Assembly (NCBI GenBank): GCA_015232355.1
Contig: JADFZW010000020.1
Coordinates: forward strand, 1 to 64,000
DNA length: 64,000 nt
Direction of reading: 5' to 3'
DNA from: Oligoflexia bacterium
Lineage (GTDB): Bacteria > Bdellovibrionota > Bacteriovoracia > Bacteriovoracales > Bacteriovoracaceae
A model generated the notes under the pieces. The model saw only the letters and a program-made list of their open reading frames with translations, was not told the origin of the DNA and searched no databases. Shown here one piece after another: positions 1-11,700 of the stretch (positions are counted from its first letter, which is position 1; each line of letters begins with the position of its first letter). The translations under genes and the position numbers were made by a program.

Positions 1-161
1 ATTATCGATAGGAAAAAGTAGATAATTAAAGTCAAAAAATTATTTCTATGCTTGAGTGAAAAACATAACGACAAAGTCGGTGAAAAATAAACCACTGACA
101 AAATCGCTGGAAGACAACACATACTCAATAAGTACTCAATAAGTTACTCTCTCTTAACACT
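1..161. other. Window-edge non-coding stretch
   Basis: AT-rich sequence downstream of the minus-strand metallophosphoesterase gene. I see no convincing open frame, RNA gene or hairpin terminator. The stop of the next gene is at 162. Confidence 0.4.
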
Positions 162-2288
162 TTATATAGAACAAACATCTTTTACTTTATTATTTTCAAG
201 TTCTTCAAGTGAAAGTACTTTAATCTTATTATTTTTGTATTTACCATCAAACAATGTTTTTACATAAGTAATTTTCTCAGAAGGAACAAAAACAGAGCTA
301 ATTTCAGAAATTTTTACGCCATTTAGAATTCCCATCTCATAGTCTACATCAGAAGGTATCATCGTAATGTCAGCATCTTTTCTACCAGTAGGATTTATTC
401 CATAAACAATTGGAAATTGATCAAGAATTAATTTTTTTTGATCTCCATTGAATTCTGATAATATTTGCTTTCTCCTCTCCCCAATAAGTCGCCCTGCTTG
501 GGTTAAACCAAGATTAGAATTTTCAACATTACAAAGTTCCTCTTCTTTCTTTTTTTTAGAACTGCCCATTTTTGCATATCCAATAGCACCTTCAACTGCT
601 TGTATCGCAGAGGTTGAAATTCTATCTTGATTAACTGAATTTTTATCATTAATTCCCATAAAAAGTTCTCCAGAAAAAGGAGCACGACCTTCTTTTATTA
701 AAACTCCAGTCGGTTTTAAAAAGTAATCTGAATTTTCTTTGCTAGTTGTCTTTTCAATCAGATCAACAAGAGATGCTGATGTAGATCCATGAAAAAGCAC
801 TGAGAATGAATTTAGTAGAAATGGTTTTTTCTTAAGTACATTTAATACTTTTTCTACAACTTCTGAAAGGCCATCATAATGTTTACTTTTAAATCGTCTT
901 CCTATTATTTTTCCATTTGTAGGACTTTCTTCATTATCGAATAGTGGAGATTTTTCATTAAGCGGGAAAATATCGTTTATTGCATTAAGTAATTTTTTTT
1001 TGTTCTTTTTGTCGGAGCTGTTAAAATCTATCTCCTCCGTTAGGTATTTGCAAATAAGTTGTCTTGAGTCAATTTCTTTTTGAGAAAAACCTGTCATTGC
1101 TTTCGTAATATCATCTACCTCTACTTGTATTGAAATTTTATTTGTATTTTTTCCAAAAATTTCTTTCTTAGATTTTAATTTAATATTGATACCACGTTCT
1201 TTAAATATACCTTCTAATTTTTTTGCTATATCAAGATTATCTTGTGGGAATTCTGTGTTTTTTAAATTAAGTGCAAACGCTTGATCTGATTTTCCAAAAA
1301 TATTTTTGTTTAATGAGAAGGATGATAATTTATTTGATTCGCTTTCCACTTTTTCAAGTACACCTCTCGCTATGCAATTCAAATAATCTAACTTTTCCTT
1401 AGTTGTTGGATTTTTTTTATCGCTAATACAATCTTTCTTTGTACTAAATGGTCCTTTAGATAAAAGAAGATCTTTTGCAACCGATTGGCCCTCGATAATT
1501 TCTCCTCGTTCAGGATCAAAAAATCTAACTTTATCCATTTTCGTATCATATATTGAATATGATGATGATCCTGTTCTCCAATCTTTCGCGCCAATTGCTC
1601 CAGGATTTATTGCTGGAACATTATTCAAATATACAAAAGCAGTTCGTACATGGGTATCTGCAAATATATCTAGATCAACATCATAATTAGGCGGCAGTTC
1701 ATTCTTAATATGTTTTGCTTTAAAGTTTGGGTTACTTAATATATAGGGACTTTTGCTTTTATAAATATTGTCTTCATTATTTAGATTAATTGGAGATTCA
1801 TGGGTAATTCTAATTTTTTTTCCATCAATCATGATATGTGTTGGAGAAGAACAGCTTTCAGTTATAAGACTTTTCTTGAACAGAATTTTCATCTTATCCA
1901 ATGCTAAATTTTTGTCGACATAGATAGAATCTCCTGATTCATGCTTACTATCTTCCCAATTTCCAGGAATGATAGTAATTTTTTCTAAATTATTTCCAAC
2001 AACACTCATTGCTCCATCATAAACTGCTTGTATCATTTTCTCAACATCACAATCTTTAGCGATAAGATCTCCTGTTATAATTATATTATCAATTTTAGGA
2101 TCAATCTTCTTCATTTGATCTATACTTTTATTAAAAGTATCCAAATCACAATGAATGTCTCCTATAATTCCGATATTTGCAGCAAGCAAAATATCATCTT
2201 GTGAAAACAAAATAAGAAAAGATAAATACATGAACAACTTCACAATTAATAGTAATCTTTTTATTTTACATCTTTTTTTTAAAATCAT
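162..2288 (-). CDS. Exported calcineurin-like metallophosphoesterase with ADP-ribosyltransferase-like C-terminus
   Basis: A 708-residue protein. The start is supported by GGGAGAG six bases before the ATG. A basic, hydrophobic N-terminus ending near residue 37 looks like a signal peptide. The metallophosphoesterase signature follows in order: GDIH (D44, H46), GD (D74), GNWED (N110), H163 in THES, and DTH (H213) followed by NPGA. This pattern is closest to the small YfcE/MJ0936-type phosphodiesterases, which bind two metals and cleave phosphodiesters. The remaining roughly 450 residues are not typical of that family. They hold an HGSTSAS stretch (H500), followed by a GELF/MGIND segment and a late VFVPSEKI strand; this resembles the His-Gly-(Thr/Ser) entry strand of ADP-ribosyltransferase folds, but I see no certain catalytic Glu. 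The enzyme half is fairly sure; the ART-like half is a weak inference. It is divergent from the giant repeat protein gene. Confidence 0.6.
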   Translation of the reverse strand: MILKKRCKIKRLLLIVKLFMYLSFLILFSQDDILLAANIGIIGDIHCDLDTFNKSIDQMKKIDPKIDNIIITGDLIAKDCDVEKMIQAVYDGAMSVVGNNLEKITIIPGNWEDSKHESGDSIYVDKNLALDKMKILFKKSLITESCSSPTHIMIDGKKIRITHESPINLNNEDNIYKSKSPYILSNPNFKAKHIKNELPPNYDVDLDIFADTHVRTAFVYLNNVPAINPGAIGAKDWRTGSSSYSIYDTKMDKVRFFDPERGEIIEGQSVAKDLLLSKGPFSTKKDCISDKKNPTTKEKLDYLNCIARGVLEKVESESNKLSSFSLNKNIFGKSDQAFALNLKNTEFPQDNLDIAKKLEGIFKERGINIKLKSKKEIFGKNTNKISIQVEVDDITKAMTGFSQKEIDSRQLICKYLTEEIDFNSSDKKNKKKLLNAINDIFPLNEKSPLFDNEESPTNGKIIGRRFKSKHYDGLSEVVEKVLNVLKKKPFLLNSFSVLFHGSTSASLVDLIEKTTSKENSDYFLKPTGVLIKEGRAPFSGELFMGINDKNSVNQDRISTSAIQAVEGAIGYAKMGSSKKKKEEELCNVENSNLGLTQAGRLIGERRKQILSEFNGDQKKLILDQFPIVYGINPTGRKDADITMIPSDVDYEMGILNGVKISEISSVFVPSEKITYVKTLFDGKYKNNKIKVLSLEELENNKVKDVCSI

Positions 2289-2383
2289 TTAAATCTCTCC
2301 CTTATGGCCCAAAATAAAGACAATTTACTTATACCGATTTTTAAAATAAATAATTTTTATTTGTATAGTAATAAATGCTAAAT

Positions 2384-2410
2384 AATATTTATTTGATTGA
2401 AATAAATATT
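2384..2410. promoter_or_regulatory. Perfect 11-bp inverted repeat, operator or hairpin candidate
   Basis: AATATTTATTT, loop GATTG, AAATAAATATT. The two arms are exactly complementary. The right part is itself the 14-bp palindrome AATAAATATTTATT (2401-2414). It lies 96 bases before the minus-strand start and about 310 bases before the plus-strand start. AT-only palindromes can arise by chance in such DNA, so function is uncertain. Confidence 0.35.
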
Positions 2411-2651
2411 TATTTATACTGTTTATTCTACCATTAACTCATGTGATAATAAAAGAGATAATAAAAGGATGAATCATAAATTTAAGAAAATTTACTGCTA
2501 AAATCACCTCTATTCAATCTGAAGTTTTTATTGCTTGTTTAGAATCTGCCTGTTTTGAGTGTCGTTTCAATCAAAAATAAAAAATATTTATTAAATGCTA
2601 ACTATCTAATCATTCATAAAAGATAAGAAAATAATTTTTTTCACGTAAGGT

Positions 2652-2657
2652 TATAAT
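2652..2657 (+). promoter_or_regulatory. Possible -10 box for the giant repeat-protein gene
   Basis: TATAAT preceded by GGT, 63 bases before the chosen ATG at 2720. No good TTGACA-like -35 box lies at the usual distance, so this is a weak call. Confidence 0.3.
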
Positions 2658-2719
2658 GAGATCAAGCAATAATCTAATTGAAGTTTATACTCTACTTAAA
2701 TAGTAAAGGAGAATTATTT

Positions 2720-5700
2720 ATGAGATCTATACTTCAATTACATTGTTTTTTTCTTTCTATCTTTATCACCATAACAATGCCATATTTTGCACAGACATAT
2801 GCTTCCGATCATAAGCAATTGATAAAGCAGGATAGCTATAATAAAAAAATAGAACAAGAAATTAAAGATATTGTAAAAAAACAAATGAGACCTTGGATAT
2901 CTTCAAGATATGCATACATACATAATCAAGCGGATGTTAAGAAATTTGATGTCGAAGTAGTAATAGATAAAGAAAATCATACTAATTCAAAACTTGATTA
3001 TCGAGATTCATGGATAAAATCAGCAAATTTACCTAAAATGAAAAGTGGAATTGCCGTTATAGACGATGCTATTAATAAAAAGATTAATAAAATAAATAAT
3101 AGTATCGATGATCTTACTGAGTATAAAAAGAGAATTTATAAAATACACATACCGCAAAGATTTTTTTCTCAATTAGAAAATATGGATATGCTATCTGCAT
3201 ATTTAGGGGTAATGGCCTTGGCACCCTTCAAAAATCCTTTGGATCATAATGTGAGTGCCTCTTATCTTATAAATCCTACGTTCGTAGAAAAACATGCAGA
3301 AGATATGATTGATTCGGGGTTAAATCCATTGCAATATTCAAAACTTCTTAAATTGATTGCTGAATATAGAGGGCAAAATGAAGATTTGACTATAGTAAAA
3401 AATCAAAATTCTAATAATCTTTTGAATCCTGAAGATGAAAAGATTTTTACTCCTCTTCCTGATAAAATTGCAACTTCTAAGTACATCACCAGTGTTTTAA
3501 GAAGTAAACTTTCAAATGAAATTGATGATGTTAATGTGATTTACTCTGCTGATGATAAAATTTTTAGTTCAAGTTATGATCCAATAAAAAAAATATTTAA
3601 TATCCAAATACCATTAGAGACAAAAAAAATGCAAGCACTTCTGCCGACAGAAAATGATCTCTTAGCTTTGGCAGTGGCAAGCATTAAGTGGCAACAGTGG
3701 TTAAAAGATAGTTTGGGGCCAGATCAGGCAATTAAAAATGATGTTGAAATTGTAGATACTCTTATAGCAAAAAAAATTAATCCAGGAAAATATCACAGTA
3801 TTTTAGAAAAACTTAATCCATCAAGAAAGGGGGCGCTAACTATCGAGGGAACAATAGATGATGTTAAAAATTTAATGGCCAAGAATAAAATTGATTATGG
3901 TACGAGAATGACTTCTTTGGAAGCATATTTAAGTAATAAGGAACTTAAATATCGAGATATTTATAATACCGCTAATGATATTCCTTTAACTGCTAAAGCA
4001 TCAACAGCACCAGTAAAAAAGAAATTTCAAAGAATGATTGCAAACAAAGAACGTTCAAATGCCCTAGTTACCGATGATAATTTTAAAGAATTTCTAGAGA
4101 TGCAAAAGATAAGAGAAGAAAATGAGAAAGAAAAGTTAACAAAAGTAAAATTACAGGAGGTGAAACCAGTTTCAGTTTCAGTTCCTGTTAAAGTTATTAC
4201 GGAAGCGGATCAAATTTATGATCTTTTAAAAGTACTTGATCAAACAGATGTAAGTGATAGTGCCAAGATTGAGAACATATACTTGCAGCTAAATCAAAAA
4301 GGTGGTTTGTTGGATAGAAGTTCGCCGAGAGAAAAAGATTTATTTATTACGAAGGAAATGTGCAATCTTTATAATAAAAATTTTAAAAAGTTAATTCATG
4401 GTTCTTTATTAGAATCTGAAGATAATATGTTTAAATCATTTTCTTTTAATGAAAAAATTTTTATTGGTAAAGAAAAAACTAAAGATAAAACTAAAGATAA
4501 AAAATGTATTTTGAATAAATCTTGGCCCAAAGATTTCGTAGATTTTTTTAAAGAGATACAAGTAGCAAATAGCAAAGCATTTAGATGGTTTAATATTAAT
4601 AAATTACAAGACTCAAGAGAAGTTGATCTTTATTTAAAGAATTTAAGTTATGAATCCCTAGATCAGTTGGCCGATGATTTAAATTTTGTAAAAACAGATA
4701 TCGCTCCTAGTTTTTTAAATAAAATTGTAGCAACTATGTTTAGCACTATTCCTACATCAGAATTTAGTGTTGATAAAGTGGAGGCATTTATTAAAAAAAT
4801 TGGAAGAGATAATGCGGCAGCAGACTCAAGTATGGTTCAATTATTAGCAATGACAGATGAAGATGATTTCACAACGCTTGAGAAGATTCATTCGCATTTC
4901 AATGCCACTACAAATTCTACACTGATTTCAAATGATTTTGCTAAAAAATTAAGTGATAACTTTTTAAAAATGATTCGTGGATCAGCACTTCAAAATAATC
5001 AAAGTATTATTACTTATGATTTTTATCCATCTAAAATGAAGGCGAGTGTGAATATCACTAAAAAAACCTGGGATAATGAGATTTATAAAATACTTAAAGA
5101 TGAAGAAAAAATCCCTCAAAATATCTTATTAGAATGGATTAATAAAAATTCATTTTTTAATAGTTTAAATGAAAATGAAACTTTAATTAAAACATTAATT
5201 GATAAAAAAAGAATAAAAGAATTAATTGTTAAGAGAAAATATAAAAATTTAAATGAAATAGCAGAATCATTACCTCTAAACGGATCGCAAGCTACAAATT
5301 ATCTGGCGAGAAAAGCGATTTTATCACTTTCCAAAGAGGAGTTTAGCTGGGATAAAGTTACAGCTTTCAAAGATAGATTTTATGAAACAAGTACACTAGT
5401 AGTGGAAGTGATGACTCGTCTATTGGCGGAGACTTCAGAAAAAGAGTTAGAGACACTAGCAAATATTCATAAATTTTTTGCTAATCATAAGGGGAATAAC
5501 ATTCCGATCTCTACCCGTGGAAAGAAAACATTAGCTAACAATTTTTTCAAGATGATTAAAGGATCAGTTCAATTTGATTCTAATAATTTAAATCTTGATT
5601 TTATGCCAACGGACCTAAATGAAACAAAAAAGTTTTTCAATGGTTCTAATAGAATTGATTTAAATAAATCAATTTACGATGTAGTTAAAGATTTACCAAT

Positions 5701-8700
5701 AAAAAACAAGAGTAGCATAATTGCTGGTTGGATTAAAAGACACGATCTTAGTGATCTGGCCAAGGATTTTGGAGAGAAGAAAACTATGTTATCTTCTTTA
5801 GGGGAATTGGCGCAAAATATTGTTCAAAGTGATATTAAAGAAAAAGATAAAATAACAACATATATTGCTAAAAAACAATTATTTACTATTGCGGGAGCGG
5901 AATTTACAGATTCAAATGTTTTAGAATTCATAAAAATAGTTAAACCCATTCTCGGGGAAAGACATCAAATAATTACAATAGCAATGTTACGTCTTTTAGA
6001 AAATGTTAACGATGTAGAAACGCTATCTAAAATACACAACTATTTGGCGCAAGTTAAGGGAGATGTGCTTACATCACACCGTGCTTGTAATATTTTAAGA
6101 GAGAATGTTGTTAAATTGATAGTGAGTTCAGTAAAGCATGATTATAATAATTTGAAATTGGATTTTAATCCAATGGAGATTAAAATGCTAGATAAGGAGA
6201 GTTATACTTCATGTTCAAAAACAAATGTTGCTGAAAGAGTTTATGTAGGTATTCGTGATTTAAATATTCCTAAAGATATTATGATCTCTTGGATTGAGAA
6301 AAATAAATTGTCTGATTTTGTAAAAGGACTATCGGAAAAAGGAAAATATCAAACGCTAGAGAGTATTGCTAATCAATTGCCAAAAAATACTACAGATAAT
6401 TATGATTATGCCTCTCAAAAATTTGTTTATAATTTACCAGACAGTGCATTTAGTGAAGAAAAGGTGGATTCATTTGTAAGAAGCATGGGAGCAAATAGTC
6501 CGGCCAGTATTATGGCCCGGTTAAGACTTTTAGATGTTACTCCTGCTACTGCTACTACTAATTCGGCAACGCTGGCCAAGATTCATTTGGATTTAATAAG
6601 AGATGCAGACAAAAAATTAAGTTACAACAAAGGTTACGATTTATTAAGAGATAACTATAAAAAATTAATGAAAGCATCACTTACCTATGATGCAAATAAT
6701 ATGAGAAGAATATTTCAAAAAGATTTTTTCTCTGAAGATTATAACAAAGAACTCTTAGGAGTGGCCCAAGATCCTAAGGTTCATGTTCCTACTGAGATAA
6801 TATCAAAATGGTTAAGCGATAAAGATAAAAAACTTATTAATATCTTTGTTTCCAAACTTAAAAATCAAAAACTAAATGACTTGCTAAAAGATTTAGCGGC
6901 ATTTGATAATAATGAACAGCTAATGAAAAAAAGAATCTTTGCGGTAGATAAGAGTGAATTTACAAAAGAGAAGGTAGACTCATTTATAACAGGTGTAGTA
7001 GAGATAAAGGGAAATTATCAAGCACCACTATTGGCGCAAATTCGTTTGCTAGAGTATACTAGATCAGATGACAATGAAGTTCTAGCGCAAATTCATCAAT
7101 ATCTAGATGTTGTTAAAAATGTTGTTAAAAAAAGTACAAATGAAAATATTAAGATATTTTCAAAACGCGGATGTAATATACTTAAAGAAAATTATAAAAA
7201 GATGTTAAGAGGATCTTTTGCTAGTAATCCACAAAATCTGTTTTTAGAATTTACTCCCGCCCAGACTAATTGTGATGACTCAAATTGGGTGGAAGAGATC
7301 TATAAGATTGCTAAAGAGAGTAAGGTTCCAGGTGAGTTAATTTTAAAATGGGTTGATGATGGCGTAAGAGAGAGAGCGAGTCTGTTTTCGAAAGATTTTA
7401 TAACTAAAGTGGGACTCGAGCAATCGCGAGATAGGAGTATAGCAACCAAAGTTTTAACTGAGTGGTTGAGTGAACATCTTCATCTACATATAGATGAAGA
7501 GATGAGTGAAAAATTATTAGTAAATAATTTTGTTTCTTATCATAAAGATCAGAAGTTGCAAGATATCGCAAATGATATAAAAGATGTATCTAAGATTAAT
7601 ATTCAATTCATAAAAAAAAGAATCTTTGCAGTAGATAAAAAAGAGTTTACGAAAGACAAAGTTGCATCTTTTGTAGAGATTTTTAATGAAAATGGTCAAT
7701 CATATATGCTTGCGCAAATTCGTTTGTTAGAAAATACTGACGTAAAAGATGGAGAGACACTCTCGCAAATTCATCAATATTTAAATGCCAATGCTATGGA
7801 AATAGTTTCTACTCGCGGGCGTGATGTTTTAACTAGTAACTTCAAAAAAATGCTTAAGGGATCATTAGCACATAATCCACAAAATTTATTTTTAAAAGTT
7901 ACTCCATCTGATACAAATGGTGATAATAAAAATTGGACAGAGAGTATTTATGAGATTGCCAAAGAAGAACCAAAAATTTCAGGAGAGATGCTATTAGAGT
8001 GGATAAGTAGTGGCGATAGCAAATTTTTTACTAATGAATTTATTGTTAAAGTTATTAATGAATTACCTGCATCCTCATTTGCTGTCGATAAGGTAACTAG
8101 TTTTGTAAATTCACTTAAAGAGACTAGCAATGATAGAGTTGCACAGTACTTAATAGTGAAAGCATTAGAGCATAATGATGACAATGACAGCTTGGCGACA
8201 CTTCATCAACTGATGTATTCAAATGTAATTGATGAAAAAGCGGTTGATAATATCACATCTCAACCCGCCACTTGTAAAGTATTTGCTAATAACTTTAAGA
8301 AAATGATTAAGGGTTCAATCATTCATAATCCTAAAAATTTATTGCTGTCACTTAAGTATAAAAATCATTGGAAAAAAGATTGTCGAGCAAAGATAACAGA
8401 AAATTTTGATACTATTTATAAGATGGCAATGGAACAAAATATTCCTCGGGAGATAATGTTAGAATGGATTAGTCAAAATGGTGTTGCTCATAAATTCATG
8501 GAAAACTTCTTAAGTCACAACAAAAAGGTTAGTAATCTAGAAGAGATTGCCAAGACATCAGGTATTAGCAGTAATAATTCACTAATTAAGATTATAAACT
8601 CTCTTCCTGCTTCAGAATTTACTTTAAGCAAGGTCTTAAATTTTATAAATAGTATTTCTAGTAATAAAAAAATAACCTTTCCTAATTATACGGCCCAATA

Positions 8701-11700
8701 TCTTTTAACAAAGCTAATTTCATTTACAGATAAGGTTGAAGATTTAGCAGAGATTCATAAACGTCTTGATAGAATGATCCCAAATGTGGCCGAATTGAAA
8801 AAAATCAGAGAGAATTTTCCTGAAGTATCAGAATTACTAAAGGAAAATTATATTAAGATGCTTAAGGGTTCAGTAGCATTTAAACCAGAAAATGTAGTGA
8901 TGTATAATATAAGACCACTTCCCGATGATACTTTTATGGGTATTGGCCATGATGATCAGTGGTGGAACGATAGTGCTTATAAAAAGATTAATAAAGATCC
9001 CAAAAATCCTAAAGGACATCCCATAAAGTCTTTTGATGATTTTGTTTTAATCAGAGATAAGATCTCTAAGGAGATGAATGCAGATGAATTTGATGTAAAA
9101 ATTGCCAAGACTTCATATTACAATACATTTTTTAAACATTTTGCAAAAAGTGAAGTAACTCAGAAAAAAGTTGCAGAAGTCGATAATATATTATCTGCTG
9201 ATGATAGACGAGAAATCTTTGAAAATATCAAACATAATAAAAAATTAAAGAGTTTGATGATAACAGATCATACCGATCCAGTGAGCACTTTAACTTATTT
9301 AGTAAATAATGTTAATAGTGGTCGATATGATAATCTAGCATTGATTAAAAAATATTTAATGTTACAAAACTTTAATTCGTTTGATGATTGGTTAGACCTC
9401 TTTTCAAAAGTGAAAGCATCAAGATCAAAAAATGCTAAATTATATTTAGGTCCCAAAACATTTGATAAAAAACTTATCGATCATATTTTTAATAGTGTAG
9501 TTGATATGGATGCTGAAAGTGCTTATAAGATGGTAGCATTTATAAAAGATAATTTTGATTATGTAGATGTAGATCATGCTTTATTATCTGTTGCTAATAT
9601 TGTTAATGAAAATAGTCCTGAAGGAAAAAAACTTCTTTCGTTGATGTATAAAGAAATTACAAAGTCAGGTTCTATAAATGGGATAAGTCACTCAAAGTTT
9701 TTTAGTAAAAATTTTCAAAAGATGCTTTATTCTGCAATGGATATTGATCCCCAATATGTGATTAAAAATTTTCCAATAAATATAATTAAGAATCTAAGTG
9801 AATTTAGGGATAATAAGGGTAAAGCTTTTGATAGGGTTTTATCAAATATAAAGAAGAATGCAACGGACTGGCCGGAGGGAATGGCATGGGCATTTGTTAA
9901 TATACATTTAAAGGCAGACAATAATGTAATTGATGAGATTATGTTGGATATTGGATCGAGAAGAAATATTTTAAGCTTCCAAAAAATACCTGAAGAGATT
10001 AAGAGTGCTCAAAGCTATGATAAAGATTTCACTTTTGGGGCATCAATGCAACGTGCACTGCTTGAAAAAATTCCAAGAGAGACTTATACATTTGATAATT
10101 TAAAAAGTTATATCGCAATTGATGATGTTTGGAGTAAACAAAAATTTAATGACTCTATCATTAAGGGTGAAAATCAGAGTACAGGAACTACATACTTTAA
10201 AGAGCAATTGATTAAACGAGGAGATAAAAAATTATTAGAAATCTATAACAAAGCAGAAGGTGTTATTCAAGAAAATCCAATCTTAATCTATGATTTAGAA
10301 AATTCTGAAAAAATGCAACATCTTTTCGTTGATAAGATGAAAGAATCTAAAACTTGGCCTGCAAGTGATACGAATGATAATTTAGTTAAACAACATGAGA
10401 TTCTAATAAGTTTGGCCAAACGTGGACCATCAGAGTTTACAGATGATGAGTTATATAAGCTTTATATGAATGAAAAATTTACCTGTGCAAGTTGTATTGT
10501 AGATGCTGTAAAAAATAAAGCATTCTGGGATTTACATAGAAGAGTGGATATCTTTGAAAAATATTTAAAACTTACTGGTTATGATATCAATGATAAGAAA
10601 AATGTTCCTTTACTTCCTGATTACTTCGCCACCTCAGTTATTTCTGAAATCAATATTTTCTTTCCTGAAGTATCACTTGAGAGAAGTAACTTATTAGAAA
10701 AGTTGGCCAACTTTATTAAATCCGATGAAGAGTTAACAAAAATGATTGATAGTGAAAAAAATCGTGGGATTAATAAAGAAAATATGGTGATGGGAATGTA
10801 TCTAGTAAATAATATGCTTAATCTTTATGATAAAGCAGAGGAGCGTTTGGCCTTAGTAAAATTTTTAATTAAGAATGTACCACTTCCTTATGATATTGCT
10901 TCAAGAGTTAAATCACAAATTGGAGAGAATCGTTTACGTAGACAATTTTTACAACTTCCTCCATATGCTAAAGCGCTGACGGTAAATGCTTTAATTTCTA
11001 AAAATGTTATAACTAATAATAAATATCGTAAAGAATTAGAGGATATGATTTGGTCTAATTTTAGCAACAAAGATCATCAAAAGGTTGCAAATCTTTTCTA
11101 CTCCTCTTTTATTAAAGCACTTGCGGAGAGATCGCCATTTCAAGAGAAGATGTTTGTTTCTTTTTTGCTTGGTCAGCTTGCTAATTCTGGTAATTCTAGT
11201 AATTCTGCTAATTCAACAGGTGGTAACGATGATCAACATCCAGGTCTTAAAATCAAACATATCTTAGAATCTCTAGGAGGAACGGGTGCCAGTGCTGGAC
11301 AAAAAATTTATCAACGACGAATGCTTGATGCTGATTATTTAGAGTACTTAAAAGATATGACCGATCATACGCCACTTCCCTCTCGACATGCGATTTACAC
11401 TCGCTTAAAGAGTTTATTAAACGTGGATAAGGTTGATGATCATATGGTAGTACAAGAGATTTTAGGAGGTGCCTCTACTGCACTTGTAGTTAAAGTTAAG
11501 TTAAAAAATGGAGAAGAGCGCGCACTTAAAATGACTTTCGAAGATTTAAAGAATCGAACAGAATTGGAAAAGGAAAAGATGGATACTGCTCTTGAATATA
11601 TAGTTCAAGATGGTGGAAAAAAATATGCTAGATTTTATCCCGTAGTTCGTGAAGTTTATGAGGGGTTAAAAGATCAAGAGGATTTAGAGAAAGAGACTTC

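Larger units (their letters stand above)
2289..2719. other. Divergent intergenic region
   Basis: 431 bases between two outward-facing genes for exported proteins, so both promoters should lie here. It is extremely AT-rich. It contains a perfect inverted repeat at 2384-2410, a direct repeat of GATAATAAAA near 2446-2470, and a TATAAT hexamer at 2652. No open frame long enough to support was seen. Confidence 0.6.
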
